Source: Casuarina equisetifolia (taxonomy: Eukaryota; Streptophyta; Magnoliopsida; Fagales; Casuarinaceae). From it: DNA of 64,000 nucleotides. The notes beneath the pieces were generated by a model. The model made no database searches. It saw only the letters and a list, made by a program, of their open reading frames with translations, and was not told the origin of the DNA. Where the stretch lies: positions 30,835,745 through 30,899,744 of the forward strand of contig CM052357.1 in assembly GCA_028551475.1 (NCBI GenBank), given 5' to 3'. Below, piece after piece: positions 34,312-47,633 of the stretch (positions are counted from its first letter, which is position 1; the number at the start of each line of letters is the position of its first letter). The position numbers and the translations under genes are program-made.

Positions 34312-37300
34312 ATGAGTATCTCTTCATTCGTTTCTCTTTTCATTTTGTTTTGGGGAGTTTTGATGCCGAGTTTCAATACTGCATTGGAGGAAAGATCATG
34401 TTTCAGGATGTTTAAGCCCTCAGTATCTATTAAAATTTGTGTTCTTTCATAATTATATTATATATAACTAGATGTTCAAACTTTGTATTTTTTAGTTTGT
34501 CATGTATTTGGAGGAAATATCAATTTTGTGGATGCTTTAGTCCTCAGCATCTATTAAAATTTCTGTTTGCTCATTAATTATATTATATTGAACTGGATGT
34601 TCAAAATTTGTATTTTTTTTGTCATGTTTTATTCACTTTGTATTCATTCTCTTCATCTCGTCATTTTACTCGTGAAAATAGAATTGTCAAGTTTTTGTCG
34701 TGCTCGTTAAGTTATTGCATCTCATTTGGAACTGAAGGAACAGTTGATGGAGCTGACTTACGGACCATGCCATATCCCTCTATTATTATTTCTTGTGGCC
34801 TATCTCCTTCGCTTCAATTTTGTTGATTTTTTTTTTCTCTTTTTCTTTTCTTTTATTGGTATGGAAGATACTGAATTTAGTATATAAACAAAGAATTTCA
34901 GAAAGCGTTCTTGCATCTATGGCCCCAAATTGATGCTTTAAAGGCAGCATTTACTGTATTTTATTGACTTCTGAAGAACATTTGTAGATATCTCTGTACT
35001 GGACTTTAACTTTCATGACTTTAACATAGGATACTAACCTTTGTGGTAATGGGTACTAGTCCTTAGCAGTCGGGTCACTTGGAGCTACCACTGGAGCCCA
35101 GAGAAGTGGCAGGTCATCAGTGTTCTCCTTATTTAATCTCAAGGAGAAGAGTAGATTCTGGAGTGAATCTGTTATACATGGAGGTACTTTCACATCTTGT
35201 TCATCAGAATTTGTTCATGTTCTCTTTATTCCTTTTTTTTTTTTTTTTCATATTACCAAGGAGTGTTCTTTCTTTGTTGTACTGCCATGTCAGATTTTGA
35301 TGATTTGGAATCTTTGAGCCCTGGAAAAATGGGAGCTCTCAATTACACAAAGGCAGGTAGTTTCATGTCTCTTTCATCAATGTATTGCAGAACTTCTTTA
35401 CAACTTTTATAAGTTTTCCGTGCTCAAAATACTTATTTATTGTGCTTGCCAAACTTCTTTATAAAATCAATTTTAGATCATGCTTTATCAAGATTAGTTA
35501 TCTTATTTCCTCATTAAGCTACAGTGCATGGTTACTAGCGCAGGAAAGCAAAAGTGACATGTCACGTACACTGTGATAAAAAGATTTCAAATGTTCGGAA
35601 AAGGGAAAAGAAATTTTTTGTATCTTCCAATGTCTTGATTGTTCAATCATAATGTAAGATTTGGGAAATGATGGGGTTTACTGGCACCACTATCTTCGTT
35701 CTTCTTCACTCGTTGCTATGTGGTCTTCGCTTGTCTCGCTTTCTACATCTTGATCAACCTTCTAAGAGTTGAAAAGGTTTTTTTGATGGAAATTGGTGCT
35801 CCATTAGAGAAAAGAGTCATGGGCACAAGGAAAACGTAAATAAAGATTCAACAAAGTAAACTCCTTTAGGATTCATTGTAATTAGATGTCTTTGTTGCAT
35901 CTATGTCTCTAGGTATTTATTATATTTTATAGAGAATGATCCATATTCAATTTAAAATCCTAAGGCATTAAAGTAGAGGAACCCATCTATTTATAAGTTA
36001 CTCTTTAAGTTTCTATTTGATTCATTTGGGACTAACACGTCCGCTCACCTCAAGTGTGAGGCAACACCTCCCATGAGGATCTTTGTCACACAAGTGAAGG
36101 AGAGGAACATTGAACTTAAATTTCCAATGTATCCTTAGCAATGTAGGACAATTTTATGTTGTTTATTTAACACGCCTCCTCACCACAATGGCTCAACTTA
36201 GACTACACTATGGTACCACTTTGACTAAGTGGATTTTTGACTCATATTCATAGGGGTGCTAAGGCAAAACTTGGACTCTAATACCATATTATATTTTATA
36301 GAGAATGATTCATATCAAACTTTAAACCCTAAAATGTTAAGTGGAAGAACTCATCTCTATATAAATTATTCTTTAAGTTTCTGTTGGGACTTAACAATAT
36401 CCTCGCCATGGTAGAAATAAAGATTTAGAAAAATGTTACAGCAAGCTTATTTATGTTAGGTCTTGTCGTGCTTGCATCATTGTCCAGATCTTATCGCCAC
36501 ATTGTTTAGCATGTCTGTGCTTAAAAGTAGGGATGCAGAATGCCTTCTTTACCTTCACCTTGTGACAATCTTCATACCCTTCCATGACTAAAAGAGAAAG
36601 CAAAAGCAAAAAAACGAAAAAAGAAAAAAGAAAGAGAGAAAAAAAAAAGACTTAAGAAACAATGATGAAGATCAATGCATGTATGTAGTTATTTCGCAAA
36701 TATCTGTTCAACCAAGCATTTCCTGATTCATTTTTTGTTTTCTTTTTTCCTAGAAGGAATTTGATGTGTCAATATCCGAGTCAATGCATCTGGACTCTCT
36801 ACATCACTTTAAATATTTATTTGAATTTAGCGTTAAATGATTCATTGATTGGTCTTAGTTTGGAGCATATAGTTCTACTCTCTTGTAATGGCAACGGACG
36901 TAGTTATGGAGATTCTGACATCATTGTGCTGGAAAATTGTATTCCCGAACCAATCAATTAATGTTTGAATGGTGATATTGGTTGGTTGATTTCCAAATGG
37001 GATCTTGGAGTGAAGGAAAAATTCTAGTGATGGAGTTTGGATTTCCTTTTCTTCTCTGTTTCCACTGTTCATGTATAAGCATGGCATCAGTTTTTGGCTG
37101 GCTTAGAAATAAAGTGGACAGTCATGATATCTGCAGATTATTCATTTGCTCTGTCCATGTCTTTTGTGCCCTACATTACATTTTGTTTATCCAAATAAAG
37201 TTGCTTCTATTTGAAAAGATAACTAGTGAACTGTTATGAAGTGTTTTCTTTTTCCCTTTAATTTCAGGCAATATTGCAAATTTTCTAAAGCTCTTAGAAG

Positions 37301-40300
37301 TTGACTCCATGTATCTTCCAGTTCCTGTCAATTTTATCTTTATTGGATTTGAAGGGAAGGGGAACCAAGGTATATGAATTTTCTGTTTATTATCTTTTTT
37401 CAACGGCTGAATCTTTTAGGATGAAGTTTGATGGGCTGTGTAAACTTATTTTTCCCTCTATGTCCAAATTCTTTAGAATTCAAGCTGCACCCTGAAGAAC
37501 TTGAGCAGTGGTTCACGAAAATTGATCACACCTTTGAACATACACGAATTCCACCAATTGGAGAAGTTCTCAGCCCATTCTACAAAATTAGTGTAGACAA
37601 AGTGAAACGTCATCATCTTCCCATTGTCAGTCACGTAAATTACAAGTAATGCTTCTCTGTTTTTATTTGCTTGTTCATTTTAGAATTTGAGCTTGGGCAT
37701 TTTTTCTACTTAACAGTATACTTCTGTCTTGTAGGAGGTTATAACAATCATTACTGTGTTATATGATGATGATAATGATGTGTCTGTGCAGCTTTTCTGT
37801 TCACGCCATACAAATGGGTGAAAAGGTTACCTCTATTTTGGAGCGTGCTATCAATGTTTTTGGCCGCAAAGATGATGTCTCCGGTAATAGGTAAATCATC
37901 TGGTGAATGTTTTCAGTTGTCTTAGAGAACCATTAAGGCATTTCTTTCGACAAGTAGTCCAAAATCTATAATATTTATGAACCTTTATAATCTCATTTCA
38001 ATTTGTATTACCTTCACTTTATTGGAAATGGTTGCTTCAAATTTAGATGCGTGTTTGATGTACTGACATTTTCATCCTTGTTGGTCTAAGATTTTCAAAT
38101 TCTCGTTTCTTATAGGAATGAGTCAGAGCATATTTTATTGGCAGCAAAATATATTGCCTAGGGTCATGGTCTTTTTGTTTCTGAATAAATTTTAGTTGGT
38201 GAGTGTTTGAAGAGTTCTTTTTATGCATAATTGGATCTTGATTGTATGAGGATAGTGTGAATCATTTGTTTGGATGGGGAATTTCTGTTTGGGATTCTTG
38301 ACACTTGTACTCTATCTGGCTTTGCTGATTTTGCTTGTATAGGTTCTGCTCTGATCTTTTCCACCAGATTGTGTTTGCATGTTCTGTTTGACTAGCTTCA
38401 TGACAACCTTATTTACTTGATTGGTTTTGGCAACATCACATATCTGCATAGTAACTTGTTCTCTGGAACTTAATTTTCATGATTAAATGGCTTATTTGAG
38501 TATGATGAGTAACCTTTTCCTTCAACATATTCATTTTCGGTCATTATTTACAATCACTAAAAGTTAAACTCACGCAATTCATATATTCCACGTGTGTCTT
38601 AAGTTATCTTCCTTACTGTATTAGTGACGACCCTAGTTTATTGCTTACAGGGAGGGTGAGGATGCTCTTTGGCAAGTTGATGTGGATATGATGGATGTTC
38701 TTTTCACTAGCCTTGTTGAATATCTTCAGCTTGGAAATGCATACAACATATTCATTTTGAATCCTAAGAATGATGTTAAAAGAGCAAACTATGGATACCG
38801 GTGAGTACATTAAGAAGCATCTTTGTTTCTTCTTTTATAAAGAGACAATTTGGTTTGGCATAAGTTCTTTTCTCAAAAAATTTTGCCCTATTATCTTGTG
38901 TTTTATGTAACTGAAAATTGTTAGGGAAGAGAAACACCATTCACATCAACGGAATATTGTGCCCTAAAAAATAGAACTAAGGTTGTAACCCTTCCCCACC
39001 TCTCAGTGACACCCCTTTTTTGCTTCCACGAACATGAACACCTCCAAACTCCTTTATGTAGCCTCAGTCACCTTAGAGATAACCCTGAACTACTGCCCCA
39101 CCATGAAACACAAATCTCTTTCCTAGCAGATTTAGAAAAAGATAATTCACTTATTTGCCATCTTTTTGGCACATGCCAACCTAGATAGTAATTTTCTCTG
39201 AGTGTTTATGATATCATAATGCTAAGTTTTTCTAATCTGCTGGCATAATCTTCAGATTTCATATCTTTCTTGTTTATATGATGGGACCTATTTAACTTGT
39301 AAAGAGAACAGACAATTTCTTTATAATTTTCAATGTTTTAATATGCTGTAGATAAAACCTCATTCTTTCTTTAGATTATTAATTTACGAAACTTGCTTGA
39401 ATTTGGTTTATTTTTCATTATTCCTTTTTAAATGTTGCAGAAGAGGTTTATCTCAGTCAGAAATAAGCTTTCTGAAAGAGGTAATTTCTTTTCCTATGTA
39501 GTTTCTTTGTAGGCTTATATTTCCTTTGCCATTCCTTAACTATGTGTCACCATTTTTCAGGTTCTTCATTGTTCATTCTAGTTAGTACCCTTAGTTTAAT
39601 GTATATCTAACTGGATAATTGTCGTTACAAAGTTAGCCGCTGCATTACTTTTTTAAGAGAGCTGGTGCTAACTAGAATTTTTTGTACAGAACAAGGATCT
39701 GCAAAAGAAAATTCTTCAGTCTGGAAATATGCCGGAATCTGTTCTTGGTACAAAATATTCCATTTCAATATCTGCCATTTTAGCTGTTGAGAAATACTGG
39801 TATTTACTGTTTATTTACTAGTGCATTGTTCTCCAAGTTGAATGATTCTAAGCATCAAAAATGGTCCACAGCTCTTGAGAAGATTAAGAGGCCCTTATAT
39901 GAGAAGCATCCAATGGCAAAGTTTGCTTGGACAATAACTGAAGATACTGACACGGTTGGTATAGTTTCCTCTCAACTGTCAAAAATAGTGATTCACAACC
40001 CCAACACCTCCCCCCCCCTCGTGCCGGGGGGGGGGGGGGCAAAAAAGAAAAACAACACTTAGTACTATCCTTTAAATTTATCTGCGTTTTTTGAAAAGGA
40101 AACTTGTGGTATTTGAGGTGTGAGGACATTTGCAATCTTTAATAGGAAACGAAGTACCATGGTAAAATCTTTTAGATATATGACTCAAAGTGTGATAGTT
40201 TGGGTCCCTTTTAGTGGATTACATGTTAAGCTCCAAAGATTCCATTCAATTTTTGAATGTCTGGATATGTCAGAAGTTTCTGGTGAAATTCTTATTAGTA

Positions 40301-43300
40301 ATATGCTTGCTTCAAAATTTTCAACCATATACTTGTAAGAACTACTGTTATTCAAGAGCCTCCTTTTTAGTCTGTTTTATGGTTCAGATTCTAGTGCGGC
40401 GTGTTTACATTTTTCAGGTGGAATGGTACAATGTTTGCCAAGATGTGCTGAATAATGTTGAGAGGTTTTATCAAGGGAAGGACACTGCAGATATTATCCA
40501 GAACAAAGTTTTACAGGTATATGATCTTCTCTGCGTGTGTGTGTGTATCAAAATAAAAATAATTTATTTTTTTGTTGTGTAGAAGAAATCCCTTTAAAGG
40601 TCAATTCTCTTACTAACCAGTGTCAATTTCCATTACCTCAGTTATTGAAAGGGAAGAATGAAGATATGGAACTTCTCTTTCAAAAGGGTTTAAAATCTGG
40701 TGATTTTGGTCATTATCATGTAGAATGTCTTACTGATACATGGATTGGAAAGGACAGGTTAAAGTTCTCTCTTTCTCTCTTCTATTGAACTACCAAGGGA
40801 CAACTAGGTAATGCCGATGCATAATATTCATATATACTGCATCAGGTGGGCGTTTATTGATTTAAGTGCAGGTCCTTTCTCATGGGGGCCTGTGGTTGGT
40901 GGAGAAGGTGTTCGCACAGAACTTAGTTTACCAAATGTGGAAAAAACAATTGGTGCCGTTGCAGGTATTGCTCATACATCTCATGTCCTCATTCATTTGT
41001 ATGTGCTGATATGTGCACAATTCCCCTTTGCTGTGACAGCAATTTTTTTTTTAAAAATGTTTTTGTCATGTTCTTAGTAAATAGAGATGATGGAGTGGGT
41101 TTGAGGTTTGAATGCTGTGACCAAGAATAAAAGATCCCTTTGACAGCCTGGAAATTGTAATATGAGTTGGCTTATGTCATTGTATGTTTTATACATAAAT
41201 GTATATTTGTTTCTCTATGCTGCAGAGACTTTCTGTGGTTGTGATGTGCTGTTATTCCATTGCTATTGTTGCCCGAGTAGCTAAATGATAAGGTTTTATC
41301 TATGTTTTTTAATTGTCATTATGGGGCCATTACAGACTTTTCTCAAGCAATCGGCAGTTGGGATACATTGTGTGGGCTTTTAGGCATTGATGCAAGCGTT
41401 TAGTTGGACAATGCATTGTTGAGTTCCCTAGTTTCTGATCATAGTTAATATTTTCTTTTCTCTTGGCATGCAGAAATTTCTGAAGATGAAGCTGAAGACC
41501 GATTGCAAGATGCTATTCAGGAAAAGTTTTCTGTATTTGGTGATGTATGTACATTAGGGTGACCATAAATGTTGGCTTAATATGTTTTTTTCCCTCTTCT
41601 TGGCTTTTGTATTACTAAATTTACATGGATTGTGGAGTTCTCTTCTTGTTTTAACTGACTGTGCTTTCAAATGTTGCAGAAAGAGCATCAGGCCATTGAT
41701 ATTCTTCTTGCAGAGATTGATATATATGAGCTTTTTGCCTTCAAACATTGCAAGGGAAGAAAGGTTAAGCTTGCTCTTTGCGAAGGTAATTTTGTTCTGT
41801 GGTGTGAAGTTTGCTTTGGTATTGTGTAATTTTTTTTATTTCTTTTCCTCCTCTGTTTCTTTCTTTCCTTTTTTCTTTCGTTGGTGGGGGCTCGGTGGAG
41901 GGGTTGATGGGAAGTAACCTTGTTGATTTGCTCACAATGATGTACTTTTCGGTTTGTGAAGATAAACTCTGTTCTCACGGTTCCTATGCAATTTCAGCTT
42001 TTCCATGTAGAGATAATAGGTAAAATCATGCTTTGATTTGATATCTATGATGCAGCTTCTGGGAATGACAAATGCTTGTTTGTCTATTACCTAAGTATTC
42101 AGACATAGTTTGATAGCCCACTTGATGCATTTTTGGTTGCTTAAATGTAATAGTCACGTTAATCTTTTAATATTTATGGATGCAGAACTTGATGAGAGGA
42201 TGCAGGATTTGAAAAATGAACTTCAGTCTTTTGAAGGTGAAGAATATGATGAAAATCATAGGAGAAAGGCCATAGAAGCATTAAAACGAATGGAGAGCTG
42301 GAACTTGTTCAGTGATACTTATGAGGTATGTGCCTGTGCATCTGTATCTGAGGGCCTGTGTTCTTTTCTCTTTTTGTGATGAGTATCCCTTTTTAATCAG
42401 AGAAATGAATATCTATCTGCATTCATTATTTTGCTTCTGTACAGGAGTCCCAAAATTACACAGTTGCACGTGATACTTTCCTTGCACATCTAGGTGCAAC
42501 ATTGTGGGGATCCATGAGACACATTATATCACCTTCCATAGCTGATGGTTCTTTCCATCATTATGAGAAGATATCCTTCCAGTTATTTTTTATCACGCAG
42601 GAGGTATGATGTATGTTAGTAGATAAAATGAACTTCAATAAATTGAAACTGGACCTTATCCTGATACATTTGTTGCAGAAAGTTAGAAACATTAAGCAAT
42701 TGCCTGTGGATCTCAAGGCTATCATGGGTGGACTTTCCTCTTTGTTATTACCTTCTCAGAAAGCTATGTTCAGTCAACACATGTATGCAACCCTTACTGG
42801 TGTTTGATCCCTTTAGTCTGTGTTCTGAAAAGTTCTTTTGCCTTGGATAGTGCATTCAGGCTTTTATGCTCATAGGAGGATTTTGCTCTAGGAATTTTTT
42901 GCTTGGTCCTTTCTTTTTGGTCTTTTGCCTTTTATTTTTTATTAGATGCTGGACTTGTTTGTCCTTTCCACTCTTATATGTCTGCTTTATTGTTTGTAGG
43001 TTATCTCTATCTGAGGAACCTGCTTTGGCAATGGCCTTTTCGGTTGCACGAAGAGCGGCAGCAGTGCCCCTATTGCTTGTTGATGGAACTTATCGGAAAA
43101 CAATACGAACCTATCTTGATTCTTCCATACTCCAGTATCAGTTGCAGAGGCTTAATGATCATGGTTCACTTAAAGGTTCTCTGTGCTGCCTTGAAATGCT
43201 TATTTATTTTTGAAACTTGATTAAGTGATGAAAGAGAAGTCATTTCTTTGATTAAATATGTATTCAAATCTACCAAATTTTGTCATCCCTTTCTACTCTC

Positions 43301-46300
43301 TGCAACCTGGAGTACTCTGTCTAAATTTTTATAAGTTTCCACATATAGGTGAAAAATAAGAGTTAAACATCTCTTTTTGTTTTGAAATCCACAAATGTGA
43401 CTAGTGTCATTTTGAATCAGTAGAATGTGAATCCATTTAGTGTAATCTAATAGTTCGATTTTGTGTATATATGTATAAATTGCATATATATTCTAGGAAC
43501 TGTATTGCATATCTTTAAAAATTGAATTCAATATGCATCTTCTCATTGTCAATTCTTCTGGGATATTTCTTTCTGTTTATGTGTTTTATCTAGAAGACAT
43601 GTTAGAACTTTTTTCCTGAATTATGCAGGGTTGCATGCCCATAGCAGATCCACACTTGAAGTTCCAATCTTTTGGTTCATCCATGTTGAGCCACTGTTAG
43701 TCGACAAGCACTATCAAGCAAAATCACTTTCTGACATGGTGATTGTTGTTCAGTCACAGGAGTCATCCTGGGAAAGCCATCTTCAATGTAATGGGCATTC
43801 ACTTTTATGGGATTTGAGGTTAGTATTTTAGACATGCAGGTGTTTTAGGTTCCTCCTCAAATTTGACTTTAATCTTCAACTTGAACTTGCTTTATAAAGC
43901 TTTTTATTGCAGTTCATATTTACCCGACAAACTCAATTTATAATCCCATATATTTTGTCTTGTAACTCCTGCTCTTATTCATGTTCATGCTTATTTATAT
44001 GCCAAGACTCCATAGTTAATCGATTGGACTTTTAATGACTGTTTAGAAAAGAATTATTTTTGAAAAGCACCACCAAGTATGACAATTTGCCTAGAAGAAT
44101 GTTCTTTTAGTCACAGAAAACTCCACCAATCATAAAAAATTTATCTCTCCCCCAAAATCAGGAGGCCTGTAAAAGCTGCATTGGCTGCTGCTTCAGAACA
44201 TCTTGCCGGTTTGCTTCCTCTTCATCTTGTATACAGTCAAGCCCATGAAACTGCTATTGAGGTTTGTTGTACTTGTGATGACAAATTATACTGATGTGTT
44301 GTTTTTAATAGTGAATATATTGTCAAAGAAACATCTTGGTATAGTCTAGTTGTGTATCGTTGAAAGATATGATGATGTTGTACGTCTATTATAAAGACAT
44401 GATTCTTTCATGTTCTTTGTCTAATACCTGCGGTTCCTGCATTTAGTCACATGCCGCTTTAGTTATTTCATATGCTTCAGTGCGTGCTTGTGTGTGTGTG
44501 TGTGTGTGTGTGTGTGGATTCTTTCATGTTCTTTGTCTAATACCTGCGGTTCCTGCATTTAGTCACATGCCGCTTTAGTTATTTCATATGGTTCCTGCAT
44601 TTAGTCACATGCCGCTTTAGTTATTTCCTATGCTTCAGTGCGTGCATGTGTGTGTGTGTGTGTGTGGATTCTTTCATGTTCTTTGTCTAATACCTGCGGT
44701 TCCTGCATTTAGTCACATGCCGCTTTAGTTATTTCATATGCTTCAGTGCGTGCATGTGTGTGTGTGTGTGTGTGTGTGTGTTGATGTTCTTTGTCTAATA
44801 CCTGCGGTTCCTGCATTTAGTCACATGCCGCTTTAGTTATTTCATATGCTTCAGTGCATGCATGTGTGTGTGTGTGTACTATCTTTTGGCTTTGACATAG
44901 AACATTTGCAAAATGACAGGATTGGATATGGTCAGTAGGATGCAACCCCTTTTCTATTACTTCTCAAGGCTGGCATATATCAAAGTTTCAGTCTGATACC
45001 ATTGCCCGGAGCTATATCATTACAACGCTGGAAGAGTCTATTCAACTGGTCAATTCAGCCATTCATCTTCTTGTCATGGAGCGTACAAGTATCCTTCACT
45101 TAATATTGAACAGCGGATAATCATAAACTACTTTCACTAATATAATGTTAAGGAAGGGCAACCTTTCAATGGTGTGGAAAACCATGAGTAATGACCATAA
45201 TAATGTCGTTAGACTTGGTCAGCCAACAGATAATAAGTTATTTAGTAGTCAAGTCCAGGACTAAATTTTATGGTCTTTTCCTTTTTTATTTTTCTCGCAA
45301 GTAAATATTAAGGCCTCACTGCGCAACAAAATTAATTTCCACTTATTAAGGCATTAAAATGTTTTAAAGTGGAAAAATGCCACTACTTGTATCGTTAATT
45401 TTCTTCTCTCTTCAAAGAGGATTTCCTATGGTTCTATTACGTTTCTATTTGGTGGAGCCTTAACAAAACCAGCTGAAAAAACTTTTAAACTCTTTCAGTC
45501 CCAGGAGCGTGAGCTAGTGAATGAATATAATTATGTTGTCAGCCTGTGGAGAAGGGTGAGTAACAATATTAGTTGTGTTCTCTTAGTATTTCCGCCGCCC
45601 TTCTATTGCTTTGTTTATTTATTTTTTTAACTTTCACGGACTATAGTTATTTTGTGTTGTGTCGAGAGAGTTTAATCTTGCGATTGGATAGTAAAAAGAT
45701 TTGTTTTCAGATTTCAACTGTTACTGGAGAACTGCGTTATGCGGATGCCTTGAGACTGCTATATACTCTGGAGGAAGCATCTAAAGGGTAGGCACTTGAA
45801 CATCACCACTCTTGGCTATATTTTGTGGGTTAAGGAGATTGTTCGAATCATCACAATATGTGTTCTGAGTTGCATTTGAACTCTAGCAATCCCATGCACT
45901 CAATGGTAAATCTTGGAGTGTCAAACTTTATGGGCATGATTCTCGGTAGCATTAGTTGGTAAATTTTAGAAAATACTAAAGATATTGGGTTGCAGAGGCT
46001 AAGTGAAAGCACAAACTAGCAAAAACTATTGTCATGTTTCAACACGTCATCATTGAGCTTACGGATATTGAAAAATTTCGCTTTTTGAAATTTTGACCTA
46101 AGGCAAATTTTTCTTTTCCAACTTAAACTCTAGGATCATTTGCCGTTCATAACATTTTATCACTGTTAAAATTTAACCAGCCCTCTTAATCACGTGATAA
46201 ATTTGTAACTTTAAATTTAAGTATGTATAACCACTTTTGAGATATTTAGATGATAGGAAGGTACTGCATTTGGCCCTATAAGTTAGGAAGTAAAGATGCA

Positions 46301-47633
46301 TTTTAACCTTTTATTTTTTATGGCAACTGAAATTTCTAACAGCAGAAAACTATCAATCAGCAATATATGCATGTGAATAATTATTAAATAGGTGTCTTTG
46401 TTTTAATTTTCTTATAGTCTGGCAACCAATGTTTTCAGTAAGCATTATTTGAACTATGAATAAGTTTATTTTTATACTATATTTATTTACCTTTTTCCTT
46501 TTTCTTTTACCAATTAGGGTTAGTTGTACTCGTTATGCTAGTCATTTGGGTCAACTTTGATTTGTCAATCTATGGTTTGAAAATTGCCTTCTACTCATCA
46601 CTGATTCTATCTTTGAATATTGTTACAGCATAGACCATTAAGATTCTCGTGTCAAATGCCATGCTTCAAAAAGAGTACGAAGAAAAACTATAGAACCTCA
46701 TTGCAATCTGATTACGAGTATTAAACCCCAAACAAAACAAATGCAATTAGACTTGATAGGTAAAGTAATTTGTCATACGCAGGATGATAATTCGAACTTG
46801 ACACAAATCCTATGTAGGCAAACTTGATTTTTCTCTTCCTGATGCCATTAGTTACTGCTGCAACCCCCTTAAGTTTGGGTAGGATTTTATATTCTGCTTC
46901 TCTAGTTATTTTTTTCCCCCTTTAATTCTCTCCTGCTCTAGGTTCAGATTTGTGCATTGATGATCCTATCACTTACAAGGTTTGAGCTTTTAAGCGTCTA
47001 GTGTAATGGGCTTTGTTCTTGCCTTTTAAATTTCAGCGTTAAAATCTCTTCGGGACAGTTTGCATTGATAAAGAGGAATGAGTAGGGAATGTAGAAATAG
47101 GTAAAAATGACATAAGAAGCAATTATGAACATTTTCCTCTCCTTTTATTTTGTTCGTCCTGAATCCAAATGGAGCCCTAAGAGTCAGACTTTGGCTTCTC
47201 TTAACTCAGATGGGCAGAGATCTGCGTCATGCCTGGCTACATAGCAACGACAAGAGACCTTTTTTTAAATTTTGATGCTGATGCATGTTCCAAATTGTTT
47301 GTCATTAAATTAGAAATCAGTGCCCATGTCCGTATCTTGTTGGAACCTCATTGTGTCTTGTAAGAAAGTTCAAAATCAAATCTAAAATGAAAAAGAGAAG
47401 CATTTGACTTCTGTTTTGGCTTTCAAAGTTGGCTTACTCGTGAATGTAATCTCTCTCACAGGTTCGCTGATAAAGTGAATGCAACTATAGCCCTTCTCCA
47501 CCCCATACACTGCACAAGAGAAAGGAAAATACATGTAGTGGTTGATTCGACAACATTTCCTGCTTTCTTGGTTGTTTTGGTGGTCCTCTATGTCGTGTTG
47601 AGGCCAAGACGGCCGAAGCCTAAAATTAATTGA
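34312..47633 (+). CDS. At5g58100-type ER/secretory membrane protein (pollen exine family), 949 aa, 25 exons
   Basis: Exons: 34312-34399, 35067-35183, 35294-35356, 37268-37369, 37477-37645, 37792-37890, 38651-38800, 39441-39480, 39690-39747, 39872-39954, 40418-40516, 40642-40757, 40846-40964, 41474-41544, 41680-41785, 42186-42325, 42445-42603, 42679-42782, 43000-43175, 43629-43818, 44162-44261, 44920-45088, 45473-45555, 45711-45787, 47462-47633; total 2850 nt, in frame. Signal peptide (MSISSFVSLFILFWGVLMPS), then SSVFSLFNLKEKSRFWSE, LPVPVNFIFIGFEGKGNQ, AFIDLSAGPFSWGPVVGGEG, FKHCKGRKVKLALCEE, WGSMRHIISPSIADG and a single C-terminal membrane helix before RPRRPKPKIN. The biochemical role is unknown; in Arabidopsis the family affects pollen exine (recalled). 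The final KPKIN fits a KxKxx ER-retrieval signal. Exon 1 is least sure: its donor CAT|GTTTCA is weak, but phase and signal peptide fit. Confidence 0.9.
35918..36396 (-). mobile_element. TRIM-like miniature LTR retrotransposon in intron 3
   Basis: Two short related LTRs (35918-36037 and 36287-36396) flank about 250 bp without coding capacity. On the minus strand the 5' LTR begins TGTTAAGTCCCAACAG and is followed at once by a methionine-tRNA-type primer site. A purine-rich run precedes the other LTR. At 479 bp with 110-120-bp LTRs this fits a terminal-repeat retrotransposon in miniature. The shared stretch TATTATATTTTATAGAGAAT marks both LTRs. No exact target duplication was found. Confidence 0.75.
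36273..36286 (-). other. Primer-binding site of the TRIM element
   Basis: The minus strand reads TGGTATTAGAGTCC directly next to the LTR end, one or two changes from TGGTATCAGAGCC. Confidence 0.7.
40010..40039. repeat. C9 ... G14 homopolymer pair
   Basis: Nine C at 40010-40018 and fourteen G at 40026-40039, seven bases apart, in intron 10 of the At5g58100-type gene. It could fold as a hairpin or G-quadruplex, or be a sequencing or assembly weak point. Confidence 0.8.
44399..44880. repeat. Intronic minisatellite alternating with TG runs
   Basis: A unit of roughly 100-150 bp (TTCTTTGTCTAATACCTGCG, TTTAGTCACATGCCGCTTTA, CTTCAGTGCGTGCATG, then (TG)n) occurs about four times, each ending in a TG run of different length. 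One unit carries an extra internal partial copy at about 44590-44640. It lies in intron 21 of the At5g58100-type gene. Confidence 0.85.
45788..47461 (+). other. Intron 24 of the At5g58100-type gene (1.67 kb)
   Basis: Bounded by donor GTAGGC and acceptor CTCTCACAG. It is the second longest intron of the gene after the TRIM-bearing intron 3 (1.9 kb). AT-rich; no nested gene or recognised element. Confidence 0.75.

Noticed and set aside
41811..42023. Intronic open frame with T-rich hydrophobic peptide
   Set aside because: Lies between exons 15 and 16 of the At5g58100-type gene and is a poly-pyrimidine artefact.
44399..44880. Regularly spaced repeats resembling a CRISPR array
   Set aside because: Units are over 100 bp, the 'spacers' are TG runs, and the host is a plant; it is a minisatellite.
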